Shown: positions 17,394 to 25,615 of the stretch, piece after piece
Position numbering within the stretch: the first letter of the stretch is position 1
Layout: the number at the start of each line of letters is the position of its first letter
Program-made: the position numbers and the translations under genes
Source of the DNA: Oceanicoccus sagamiensis
GTDB lineage: Bacteria; Pseudomonadota; Gammaproteobacteria; Pseudomonadales; Dasaniaceae
Assembly (NCBI RefSeq): GCF_002117105.1
Contig: NZ_CP019343.1
Span: 3,968,001-4,032,000, forward strand
Reading direction: 5' to 3'
DNA length: 64,000 nt
Notes under the pieces: generated by a model
The model's input: only the letters and a program-made list of their open reading frames with translations
What the model was told of the DNA's origin: nothing
The model's database searches: none

Positions 17394-18644
17394 TTATTCA
17401 TACCTTAACGCTTCTGCCGGCAATACCCGTGACGCCCGCCACGCGGGATAAATCGTTGCTAACAGACTCATCACAAATGCCGTGCCGCAGATCATCAGTA
17501 CATCATTTAAGCGTAAATCAGACGGTAAATAATCCACCGGATACACATCGGAATTTAAAAACTGCATATGCAACAGGCTTTCCATAGCTGCAACGATATC
17601 GGTAATGGTCAGTGATAAAATCACCCCAAGTAGTGTGCCGACAATCGTCCCGATTAAGGCTATCACCGTCCCCTGCACCATAAATACCGCCATAATACCA
17701 GCCGGGCTGGCACCAGCGGTACGCAAGATTGCAATATCACCGCGCTTATCTGTTACTACCATCACCAGCGCAGAAACCACATTAAAAGCAGCCACAGCAA
17801 TAATAGTTAATAACATTAAACCCACCAGCTGCTTGGAGAGCTGGATGGCGGAATATAAATTGCCGTGGGTGCGGGTCCAGTCGCGGGTGGTATAACCATA
17901 GGGGATATTTTGCGCTAACTCCCAGGCGACACGGGGCGCTTCAAAGGTATCGTTTAGGGTGATCCGCATACCCTGCCGTCGCTGCTCGGCGGGCATCAGA
18001 GACAGCGCCGTCTCCAGCGCAATCAGAGCCACGGTCTGATCTAACTCGGTACCGGTATCAAAGACTTCAGCCACTGTCAGCTGAATAAACCTTGGTGCTA
18101 TCCGCCCCCGGTTATTTTCCTGGGGCACCATCATATTTAACACGCCACCGCTGGCAACACCCAGCTTGGCGGCCAGAGCGGAACCCAGAAGTATTTGTCG
18201 GCCGCTGGTTTGCAGACTGGCCAGTGACTCGGCATTAACATAGTCGCCAATAATGGAAACAGCCCGTTCCTGCTCGGGATCGATACCATAAATCATCACC
18301 CCTTCAACATCACTGCCTTTTAATAACATGGCGTTTAACTGAGCAAAGGGCGCCACCGCTTTTACATCGGGGTGGGCAAGCACCTTATCCTTGATCAGCT
18401 GCCAGTCTTGCTGGGCATCGGCAGTTTGGCCATAGGCAATTACATTGATATGGGGCACCAGACCTAAAATACGGGTACGCATTTCACGATCAAAACCATT
18501 CATCACCGACAACACTAAAATCAGTAAGGCCACACCCACCGCCATACCCGACATAGAGACCAGAGATATAAAAGAGACCAATTGGCTACGGCGCTTGGCA
18601 CCGGCATAGCGCAGGCCAATAAAGATCGGATAGGGTTTAAACAC
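17394..18644 (-). CDS. lolE: Lipoprotein-releasing system permease, LolE-like
   Basis: This inner-membrane permease works with LolD to free mature lipoproteins for LolA. The 416-residue protein has a first helix (about 22-45), a large periplasmic domain and three C-terminal helices (about 265-400). It begins with the family start FKPYPIFIGLRY and ends WRASRVLPAEALRYE. I chose GTG at 18644, preceded by GGTGGA and five bases past the lolD stop. The in-frame ATG at 18671 would extend back into lolD and break family alignment. The final periplasmic-to-membrane order matches LolC/E proteins. Confidence 0.92.
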   Translation of the reverse strand: MFKPYPIFIGLRYAGAKRRSQLVSFISLVSMSGMAVGVALLILVLSVMNGFDREMRTRILGLVPHINVIAYGQTADAQQDWQLIKDKVLAHPDVKAVAPFAQLNAMLLKGSDVEGVMIYGIDPEQERAVSIIGDYVNAESLASLQTSGRQILLGSALAAKLGVASGGVLNMMVPQENNRGRIAPRFIQLTVAEVFDTGTELDQTVALIALETALSLMPAEQRRQGMRITLNDTFEAPRVAWELAQNIPYGYTTRDWTRTHGNLYSAIQLSKQLVGLMLLTIIAVAAFNVVSALVMVVTDKRGDIAILRTAGASPAGIMAVFMVQGTVIALIGTIVGTLLGVILSLTITDIVAAMESLLHMQFLNSDVYPVDYLPSDLRLNDVLMICGTAFVMSLLATIYPAWRASRVLPAEALRYE

Positions 18645-18648
18645 AGCG

Positions 18649-19362
18649 CTAAGTTTCCACCAGACGGCCATCGATCAGCGAGAGCTTGCGGTCCATTTGC
18701 TCGGCTAGCGAAAGGTCATGGGTAACGATAATAAAGCAGGTACCTAGTTGTTCATTTAATGTTTTCATTAAAGCGTGAATAGATTCGGCGGTATGATGAT
18801 CGAGGTTACCCGTGGGTTCATCTAACAGTACACACTGGGGTTGCGTTACCAGCGCCCGAGCGATAGCAACACGCTGACGCTCACCACCGGATAGCTCAGC
18901 AGGTTTATGCTGCAGACGGTCAGCCAAGCCCACTTTGGCTAAGATATCGCTGGCCACAGGGTTAATCGCCGCCGCACTCTCACCTCTTATCAACAAGGGC
19001 ATGGCGACATTTTCCAGTGCGGTAAACTCGCCCAGTAAATGATGAAACTGGTAAACAAAACCCAGATAGCGATTGCGTAATTGGCCGCGCTGCTTTTCGC
19101 TCATACTGGCAATGGCCTGACCGGCAATCATCACATCACCAGAAGTCGGCGTATCCAAACCACCTAACATATTTAATAAGGTAGACTTGCCGGCACCGGA
19201 GGCACCGACAATCGCCACCCGCTCACCACTGCGAATGGTAAAATCAACGCCATCCAATACCACCAGTGGCTTGGGGCCCTCCTGGTAACTTTTGCGCAGT
19301 GCCTGACACTGTAAAACGGTTTTCTGTTGCAAAGCTAATTCCACTTGTTGTAATAGGCCCAT
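18649..19362 (-). CDS. lolD: Lipoprotein-releasing system ATPase LolD
   Basis: This 237-residue ATPase powers LolCDE. Walker A is GASGAGKST about residue 53, the signature is LSGGERQR about 158 and Walker B is [12 protein letters not shown] about 178. The LolD-family [18 protein letters not shown] stretch follows the Q-loop. The N-terminus, before the conserved QCQALRKSY, is about ten residues longer than usual, so the true start may be slightly downstream. It sits between the two permease genes. Confidence 0.97.
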   Translation of the reverse strand: MGLLQQVELALQQKTVLQCQALRKSYQEGPKPLVVLDGVDFTIRSGERVAIVGASGAGKSTLLNMLGGLDTPTSGDVMIAGQAIASMSEKQRGQLRNRYLGFVYQFHHLLGEFTALENVAMPLLIRGESAAAINPVASDILAKVGLADRLQHKPAELSGGERQRVAIARALVTQPQCVLLDEPTGNLDHHTAESIHALMKTLNEQLGTCFIIVTHDLSLAEQMDRKLSLIDGRLVET

Positions 19363-19374
19363 CGGTTAAATAGA

Positions 19375-20618
19375 TTATTCATAACGCAGCGCCTCTGCCG
19401 GTTGAATAAGAGACGCTCTGATTGCCGGGTAAACGGTGGCCAGCACACTCAATAATAAACCACAGACGGCAATCCACAGAATATCCTGACCCTGTACCAC
19501 CGAAGGGATCCGGCTAATGAAATAGACATCGGGGTTAAATACCTGCGCGCCTAACAAACCCTCTAAGGCAATAACGATATCGCCCACATTCAGCGCTATC
19601 GGTAGACCAATAGCAATACCCACCAATATTCCCGCAAAACCTACGGTAACACCCTGAATCATAAACAGGCGCAAAATAGACTGGGGCGAAGCACCCATTG
19701 TTCGCAGGACAGCAATATCAGAGCGTTTATCGGACACCATCATGGTGACAATGGACACTATATTTAATGCCGCAATAAAGACAATAATCATTAACAGCAA
19801 GGACACCATGGTTTTCTCCATGGCCACGGCACTAAATAAACTACCTTGAGTTTCCGACCAGGCTTTAGCATCACTCCCCTCAGGCATTTGCTCAAGTAAG
19901 CCGGGCAACGTGCTGGGGGCTAAAAATAAATCGGATAATTGCAGGCGCAAGCCTTTAACATCAGCACCCATTTGAAACAGTTTTTGACCATCGGCCAAAT
20001 GAATAAATACCGTGGTGCTATCAAGCTCGGCACCCACCTGAAAGATACCCGACACGGTAAAGCGTTTGACTCGGGGAATACCCCCACAGGGGTGACGGTA
20101 ACACGGGGTAAAATCACACTGATTTCATCGCCGAGATAAACCCCTAAATATCGCGCCAGAATTTCACCAAGGACAATTCGGTATTGGCCCTGCTGTAAAT
20201 CCTGCAACTGACCGGCCACCATACTGGCACCCATGGTAGAAACCTGAGACTCCGATTCTGGCTCAATAGCATGCAAGACGGCACCGCGTACCATACCCGG
20301 CCGGCTAAGCATCACCGTACCGTCGATATAAGGCGCAGCAGCCACTACCGTGTCAGACTCTGATAATTGCTGCTGCCAACGAGGCCAATCGGATAAGCGC
20401 TGTTCAGGCCCATCGATATAACCATGGGGCACCACCGATAAAATGCGATTGCGTAATTCTGCTTCAAAGCCATTCATCACCGACATCACCACGACCAACG
20501 CGGTGACCCCGAGAATCATTCCCAGCAGGGAAATCAAGGAGACAAAGGAGATAAACTGATTCCTTTGTTTGGCCCGAGTATAGCGCAGCCCGATAAACAG
20601 TGATAAAGGTTGATACAT
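19375..20618 (-). pseudogene. lolC: LolC-like lipoprotein-releasing permease, apparent -1 frameshift
   Basis: Two open frames together make one LolC. The first (20618 leftward) gives MYQPLSLFIGLRYTRAK through VTVTPVGVFP. It then runs into nonsense, while the second frame continues with RVKRFTVSGIFQVGAELD to the end WPAIR/ALRYE-type terminus. The switch is at a four-C run on the minus strand (plus-strand GGGG at 20073-20076). One extra C restores a 414-residue protein of normal length. The site lies in a GGGG-TATT-CCCC hairpin. LolC is normally essential, so a sequencing deletion is the likeliest reading, with true mutation or ribosomal -1 slippage possible. Confidence 0.85.
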
Positions 20619-20731
20619 TAATGATATCTGGTCAGTGGCTGCCTGAGTGAGATCCTATTGATAAGTATCCCGCCCCCCCTTGTAACCAGCTTAAATACCA
20701 ATGATATTTTGGCTAAGCTGTACTACAGTTA

Positions 20732-20748
20732 GTAAAGCGATGCTTTAC
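20732..20748. promoter_or_regulatory. Short perfect inverted repeat upstream of the PilZ gene
   Basis: GTAAAGC-GAT-GCTTTAC forms a 7-base perfect inverted repeat in the 185-base gap between the divergent lolC and PilZ genes, 56 bases before the PilZ start. It could be an operator or part of the promoter region. There is no T-run, so a terminator is unlikely. Confidence 0.35.
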
Positions 20749-20803
20749 ATGACTCATAGTACCTAATAATGCTAATAAAACCTACAATCAGGGAGTTAGC
20801 CAC

Positions 20804-21400
20804 TTGAAAAATGAACACGCTTCCCAGCCGATGATCAATGAACGCCGAAACTACTTCCGCGTTGATGATAAGGTGCTGCTGCGTTACCAGCCGGTGGAAG
20901 AAAGTTGCGCCTTTGCCAATACCATCCCGCAGGCCTTTAAAGAAGACCCCGGCTATTCTCTCATGCGGGAGCTACAGTCTATTGAGCAGGATAATGCCAA
21001 ATTTCTCAGAGCAATTGGTGAGCAGAGCCGCGATCTTGAAGCCTACCTAAAAGGACAGAATAAAAAGCTGGAGCTTATCGCTGCCAAAGTTGTTGAGCAG
21101 GAAGAACAAGCACCCGATCAACGCAAGCAACATATCTCGATATCCGAAGGTGGCCTCTCTATTCATAGCGAGACCGAATTGGCCAACGATGGTTATCTGG
21201 CCATCCAGCTCACCCTGCTTCCCAACCACCATAGTCTGGTGGTTTTTGCCAAAGTCATTAATTGTTCAGAGGCGCATCAAGGAGGCTATAATGTTGCGTT
21301 GAGCTTTACCCATTTAAAAGACAGTGACCGCCAATTGATTGCCAAACATATTATGCAACTGCAACTGGCGCGACGTAGACAAGAAACTGATGACCAATAA
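20804..21400 (+). CDS. PilZ-domain protein (predicted c-di-GMP effector)
   Basis: This 198-residue protein carries the c-di-GMP-binding RxxxR motif near the start (Arg15 to Arg19, RNYFR). The second PilZ motif appears as SISEGGLSI about residue 105, where the usual Asp/Asn of D/NxSxxG is Ser. Between them lies a helical, charged insert (about 55-100). The start is TTG at 20804 with GGGAG eight bases before it. Pseudomonas also has a PilZ gene beside lolCDE, so the association is old. It overlaps the next small exported-protein gene by 11 bases. Confidence 0.85.
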   Translation: MKNEHASQPMINERRNYFRVDDKVLLRYQPVEESCAFANTIPQAFKEDPGYSLMRELQSIEQDNAKFLRAIGEQSRDLEAYLKGQNKKLELIAAKVVEQEEQAPDQRKQHISISEGGLSIHSETELANDGYLAIQLTLLPNHHSLVVFAKVINCSEAHQGGYNVALSFTHLKDSDRQLIAKHIMQLQLARRRQETDDQ

Positions 21401-21701
21401 AAAAAATAACCACAGCCTGCTCCTAACCCTGTTACTGGCCAGCCCGCTATTGTTAGCGGAAGATGTGGTGGTACCCATCCATAGCCAGGGAGCTTATCTT
21501 GCTGATATTAAACGCCCGCAGCGCCAGCAGAGTAGTCAACATGTGATAGAACAATTTGGCGAGCCGCAGGTAAAACACGCTGCCACTGGCGAACCGCCTA
21601 TCAGCCGCTGGGATTATCAAGATTTCGGTGTCTATTTTGAAAACGACCATGTTATCCATACCGTGCTAAAACATCGCCGGCAAGATCAAACGAACAACTA
21701 A
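21390..21701 (+). CDS. Small exported protein of unknown function
   Basis: I place the start at the ATG at 21390, inside the end of the PilZ gene, giving 103 residues. The N-terminus is a clear signal peptide (MTNKKNNHSLLLTLLLASPL, cleavage about LLA-ED). The mature part contains VIEQFGEPQVKHAATGEPP and WDYQDFGVYFENDHVIHTV, which resemble SmpA/OmlA-like beta hairpin repeats in spacing, but I do not recognise the family with certainty. The overlap suggests co-translation with the PilZ protein, hinting at an envelope role tied to c-di-GMP signalling (inference). Confidence 0.75.
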   Translation: MTNKKNNHSLLLTLLLASPLLLAEDVVVPIHSQGAYLADIKRPQRQQSSQHVIEQFGEPQVKHAATGEPPISRWDYQDFGVYFENDHVIHTVLKHRRQDQTNN

Positions 21702-21732
21702 CCATTCCCGCTAATCTTTAAGAACCCAAACT

Positions 21733-22785
21733 ATGAGTACTCACAGCAAAACCGACGACGTCCATATTGACGAACTGCGCCCCTTACTGCCCCCCGCCAT
21801 TTTAATGGAGGAGCTGCCGGTCAGCGACAGTGCCGCCACCATGATCAGTCAGGCCCGCGATGATATAGCCAATATTTTTAATGGCAGCGATGATCGTTTA
21901 TTAGTCGTGGTTGGCCCCTGCTCTATTCACGATACCGCTGCCGCGATTGAATACGCCAACCGCCTTAAAGCTGTAGTAGACCAGCATAAAGATGAACTAC
22001 TCATCGTTATGCGAGTTTATTTTGAAAAACCAAGAACCACTGTTGGCTGGAAAGGTTTAATTAATGACCCCTTCCTTGATGGAAGCTTTAATATCAATCA
22101 AGGCCTGCGTATCGCCAGAAAGCTACTGATTGATATCGCCGAGATTGGCCTGCCTACGGGCTGCGAATTTCTCGATACGATTTCTCCGCAATTTTTTGCA
22201 GATCTGGTGTCATGGGGCGCTATTGGTGCACGCACCACGGAAAGTCAAATTCACCGGGAGTTAGCCTCTGGTTTATCTATGCCCATTGGCTTTAAAAATG
22301 GTACCGATGGCAGCACCCAGATAGCAATTGATGCTATTGGTGCAGCGTCACATCCGCACCACTTTTTGTCAGTGACCAAGCAAGGGCTTTCTGCCATTGT
22401 GACCACACGGGGTAATAAGGACTGTCATATTATTTTACGGGGCTCCAACAAAGGCCCCAATTACGATCATACCGCGATCAGTGAAGCCACTGCCCTGCTG
22501 GAAAAGAACAATCTGGCCATACAGTTGATGGTGGATTGCAGCCACGGTAACAGCAATAAAGATTTCTCACGGCAGCCCATTGTGGCACAGGATATAGGCC
22601 AGCAAATCAGCCAGGGTTCAACGGCTATCGCCGGGGTAATGATTGAAAGCCATCTGTTTGAAGGCAACCAGAAAAAACCTGAGGCCTACGGCGTCAGTAT
22701 TACCGATGCCTGTATTGCCTGGGAAACCACTGAAGAGGTTATGGCAGGTCTGGCAGAATCGATACGACAAAGACGCGCTCTTTAG
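21733..22785 (+). CDS. aroG: 3-deoxy-7-phosphoheptulonate synthase, AroG-like
   Basis: This is the first enzyme of the shikimate pathway, condensing phosphoenolpyruvate and erythrose 4-phosphate. The 350-residue protein is type I alpha, with VVGPCSIHD, RVYFEKPRTTVGWKGLINDP and WGAIGARTTESQIHRELASGLS. Motifs SVTKQGLSAIVTTRGNKDCHIILRG are closer to E. coli AroG (phenylalanine-sensitive) than to AroF, while the second copy at 52 kb is AroF-like. Having both suggests separate feedback control by phenylalanine and tyrosine. The gene follows the PilZ/exported-protein pair with a 31-base gap. Confidence 0.94.
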   Translation: MSTHSKTDDVHIDELRPLLPPAILMEELPVSDSAATMISQARDDIANIFNGSDDRLLVVVGPCSIHDTAAAIEYANRLKAVVDQHKDELLIVMRVYFEKPRTTVGWKGLINDPFLDGSFNINQGLRIARKLLIDIAEIGLPTGCEFLDTISPQFFADLVSWGAIGARTTESQIHRELASGLSMPIGFKNGTDGSTQIAIDAIGAASHPHHFLSVTKQGLSAIVTTRGNKDCHIILRGSNKGPNYDHTAISEATALLEKNNLAIQLMVDCSHGNSNKDFSRQPIVAQDIGQQISQGSTAIAGVMIESHLFEGNQKKPEAYGVSITDACIAWETTEEVMAGLAESIRQRRAL

Positions 22786-22826
22786 TAGACATTCACGGCA
22801 AGGGCTCTTATTCTCCCCCTTCAACC

Positions 22827-22855
22827 CTGACATGACCGCAACATAAAGTCATTAT
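22827..22855 (+). promoter_or_regulatory. Candidate promoter of the periplasmic binding-protein gene
   Basis: CTGACA (22827-22832) and CATTAT (22850-22855) are 17 bases apart, five and four matches to the sigma-70 consensus. The binding-protein ATG follows at 22879 with AAAGGAAAG as ribosome site. This is suggestive only. Confidence 0.3.
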
Positions 22856-22878
22856 CTTAACAATAAAAGGAAAGTTGT

Positions 22879-23697
22879 ATGTTCAAGTTTCTCAATTCGT
22901 TTAAACCGCTTAGCATAGCCTTCGCCGGCTTATTGGCTTTATGCCTTTCAAGTGCCGCGGTAGCTGGCAGCCCGACTCTGGACCGGGTGATCAAAAGTGG
23001 CGTACTTAAAGCCGCCATGTCTGGCGACCAACCACCCTTTAACGCGGTTAGCCGTGATAAATCGGTCATTGGTTTTGATGTTGATATGGCTCAGGCTATG
23101 GCCGGCGCAATGAAAGTCAAACTGGAAATTGTCGAAATGCCTTTTGGCGAATTACAGGCTGCGGTTAAAAGCGGCAAGGTCGATATGGTACTTTCCGGCA
23201 TGGCGATTACCCCCGAACGCAGCCAGGCAGTTACCTTTGTCGGGCCTTATATGATGTCAGGCAAGTCCATGCTGGTTAGCGCGGCCACTCAAGCTAAAGT
23301 TAAAACGGGCGCTGACTTTAACAAATCCGGTATCACTTTGGTGGCACTGGAAAATTCTACCAGCGAAACCTTTGTGCAGCGTAAATTACCCAACGCCAAC
23401 TACAAGGCAATCAGTAATTACGAAGAAGGATTAAAAATGATTGCTGCCGGTGATGCCGATGCCATGGTAGCTGATATGCCAGCGTGTAAACTGGCGGTAT
23501 TGCGCAACCCCGGTGCAGGTCTGGCCGTACTTCCGCCTCTGTCTGTTGAGCCAGTCGGTATTGCGATAGCCAGCAACGATGCACAGTTTCAAAACCTGGT
23601 TCGCAATTACCTGAATATGTTTGAAAAAACCGGCTTGACTGCGCAGCTGCGCAAGAAGTGGTTTGAGAATGATAGCTGGATTGCAGCGCTACCCTAA
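22879..23697 (+). CDS. Periplasmic amino-acid-type solute-binding protein (SBP family 3)
   Basis: This 272-residue protein has a signal peptide (about 1-29, ending SSAAVAG) and the family 3 fold start LDRVIKSGVLKAAMSGDQPPFN. VIGFDVDMAQAMAGAMKVKLEIVEMPF and VDMVLSGMAITPERSQAVTFVGPYM are standard ligand-site strands. No permease or ATPase gene is next to it, so it is an orphan importer component or a chemosensory or envelope binding protein. A strong bidirectional terminator follows. The ligand is unknown; amino acids are typical of the family. Confidence 0.88.
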   Translation: MFKFLNSFKPLSIAFAGLLALCLSSAAVAGSPTLDRVIKSGVLKAAMSGDQPPFNAVSRDKSVIGFDVDMAQAMAGAMKVKLEIVEMPFGELQAAVKSGKVDMVLSGMAITPERSQAVTFVGPYMMSGKSMLVSAATQAKVKTGADFNKSGITLVALENSTSETFVQRKLPNANYKAISNYEEGLKMIAAGDADAMVADMPACKLAVLRNPGAGLAVLPPLSVEPVGIAIASNDAQFQNLVRNYLNMFEKTGLTAQLRKKWFENDSWIAALP

Positions 23698-23720
23698 GTA
23701 GTGATGATCCCGCACAAAAA

Positions 23721-23748
23721 AGCCCCGATACAATCGGGGCTTTTTTTT
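23721..23748. terminator. Bidirectional rho-independent terminator
   Basis: The stem AGCCCCGAT / ATCGGGGCT has a three-base loop ACA and is followed by eight T on the plus strand and preceded by six A. It ends the binding-protein gene on plus and sohB on minus. Confidence 0.95.
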
Positions 23749-23777
23749 ATGCGTATCGTCAGTAATTATCTCTGCAA

Positions 23778-24815
23778 TCAGAACTGGCGATTACTACTAA
23801 AACGTTGAATTAACTTATCAACCACCCCGTCGGTGACATAAGATGCCGCCAGCCCCAGTTTTTCTTGCAGGGTTTTCTTGGCTTCAAAACTCACCGAGTA
23901 GATATTGCTATCGTGACGACGTGACATGAGATACTCATCACTGGTCTGGATATCATCGATTAAGTGATTTTCCAGTGCCCGCTTGCCGTACCAGATTTCA
24001 CCGGTAGCCACTTCAGCAATATTGACCTGTGGACGATGCTCTGTGACAAAGCTTTTAAACAACTCATGCGTATCTTCCAGCTCTTCAACAAATTTGGCTT
24101 TACCCTTCTCTGTATTCTCACCAAACATAGTGACGGTGCGCTTGTGCTCTCCCGCGGTAAACATCTCAAAGTCCACATCGTTTTTCTTTAATAGACGGTG
24201 AAAATTCGGCAGCTGGGCAACCACACCGATAGAACCAATAATCGCAAAGGGAGCGGCCAGAATTTTAGTGCCAATACAGGCCATCATATAACCGCCACTG
24301 GCAGCGACGGCATCGACCACCACTGTCAGGGGAATATCTTTTTTAGTAATCCGGCTTAGCTGGGATGCTGCCAGGCCATAGGTATGGACCATACCGCCAG
24401 GGCTTTCCAAACATAATACGACTTCATCATCCGGGGTAGCCATGGTTAATATTGCCGTAATTTCTTCCCGTAAGCTCTCAACCGCTGATGCTTTAACATC
24501 ACCATCAAAATGCAATACATAAAGACGCTTCTTAGCCTCGTCGTCCTCTGTTTTCTTCTTTTTCTTATCTTCTTTTTGCTTTTTCTTTAAGGCCTTGGCC
24601 TCTTCTTTTAGCTCGCTCTCATCTAACACTACCGCTTTAATGGCTTGCTCATGCTCTTCATAGCTGTCATTGACCAGAGTGACTTCAATCTGACCATCCT
24701 GCTCCCGCTTACCACGACTACTGGCCGCAATAATGCCTATAACAACAAACAAAATAGCTGCCACAACCGTAAGGGATTTGGCCAGAAACAGGCCGTAGTT
24801 ACTTAGAAATTCCAA
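23778..24815 (-). CDS. sohB: Inner-membrane S49 peptidase SohB
   Basis: This 345-residue signal-peptide-peptidase-like serine protease is anchored by one N-terminal helix (about 9-32, YGLFLAKSLTVVAAILFVV). Between the anchor and the protease domain is a lysine-rich, highly charged stretch (about 75-100). The catalytic Ser is in AVAASGGYMMA about residue 180, and the Lys base is in GEHKR about 231. The start is TTG at 24815 with AGGTAA upstream, giving MEFLSNYGLFLAK, very close to E. coli SohB. It is probably co-transcribed with the upstream membrane-protein gene. Confidence 0.94.
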   Translation of the reverse strand: MEFLSNYGLFLAKSLTVVAAILFVVIGIIAASSRGKREQDGQIEVTLVNDSYEEHEQAIKAVVLDESELKEEAKALKKKQKEDKKKKKTEDDEAKKRLYVLHFDGDVKASAVESLREEITAILTMATPDDEVVLCLESPGGMVHTYGLAASQLSRITKKDIPLTVVVDAVAASGGYMMACIGTKILAAPFAIIGSIGVVAQLPNFHRLLKKNDVDFEMFTAGEHKRTVTMFGENTEKGKAKFVEELEDTHELFKSFVTEHRPQVNIAEVATGEIWYGKRALENHLIDDIQTSDEYLMSRRHDSNIYSVSFEAKKTLQEKLGLAASYVTDGVVDKLIQRFSSNRQF

Positions 24816-24945
24816 AGTGTTACCTCAATCAATTAGCCGCTTCAGTGCAGCAAAAGTCATTATTGTTACCCACAATCGGGCAATCTTGGAGGGATAGAAA
24901 GAGTAAGTCAAGATAAGGCAGGCGGCCCAAACGACGATAAGCGTA

Positions 24946-25599
24946 TTATTGCCAGCCTTCGACGGCTTCTTTGGCGCGCTCATTGAGTGGCCGACTGACC
25001 AGACCGGTACTGGACAGACTGACGGAAAATAAAGCACCGTCATCCATCGGCAGATATGTCGCACTGCCATAGGAGGCATCCACTACGGACATATTTTGAC
25101 CATATTCATGCAACCACGACCACATATCGAGCACACTTTTACTATTGCTTAACTGGTAGACCGTACGCTGTTCGCTATGCTCTTTTTCCAGCGAATAATA
25201 GCGGCCACTTAAGCGGTCCATACGATAACCCGGCTGCATTCCCATACCGGCAAAAAAGCGGTTCCATTTAATAATCCGCGCATCAAGCTGCCACAGATCA
25301 CCATTAAGCTCATAGCTGCGCTCTACCCCATCACTATCAACCAGCGACACCTGGAAGCGCTGCTCATCCAGCCTGGCAAAGCTGATAGTCGCTATGGTCT
25401 CTTCTTTGCTGAGCTGTTTATAACTGTAAAAATCAAATGCTGCCAATGCCAACAGCACTGAAGCGACCACCAGCAGTAGACCCGACATGCCCCGAAGCCA
25501 GCCTAAAAACCAACGCCCTTTAAATAATAGGCGCCCCGCCGCTAAGACGATAAATAGTGCGACAACAATAATAATGCCAGCCAATAGGGTATAGGCCAT
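24946..25599 (-). CDS. Conserved inner-membrane protein of unknown function
   Basis: This 217-residue protein has two N-terminal transmembrane helices (about 3-24 and 35-57) followed by a soluble domain of about 150 residues, probably periplasmic. Relatives in pseudomonads are labelled 'multidrug transporter' without evidence; nothing here looks like a transporter. DLWQLDARIIKWNRFFAGMG is a striking conserved-looking stretch. AAGGATG precedes the ATG. It lies 16 bases after the FimL-like gene and 130 before sohB, in the same direction. Confidence 0.8.
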   Translation of the reverse strand: MAYTLLAGIIIVVALFIVLAAGRLLFKGRWFLGWLRGMSGLLLVVASVLLALAAFDFYSYKQLSKEETIATISFARLDEQRFQVSLVDSDGVERSYELNGDLWQLDARIIKWNRFFAGMGMQPGYRMDRLSGRYYSLEKEHSEQRTVYQLSNSKSVLDMWSWLHEYGQNMSVVDASYGSATYLPMDDGALFSVSLSSTGLVSRPLNERAKEAVEGWQ

Positions 25600-25615
25600 A
25601 AAACATCCTTAATGA

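Noticed and set aside
24825-25079. 84-codon frame between sohB and the unknown membrane protein
   Set aside because: Most of it overlaps the membrane-protein gene in another frame and it has no ribosome site.
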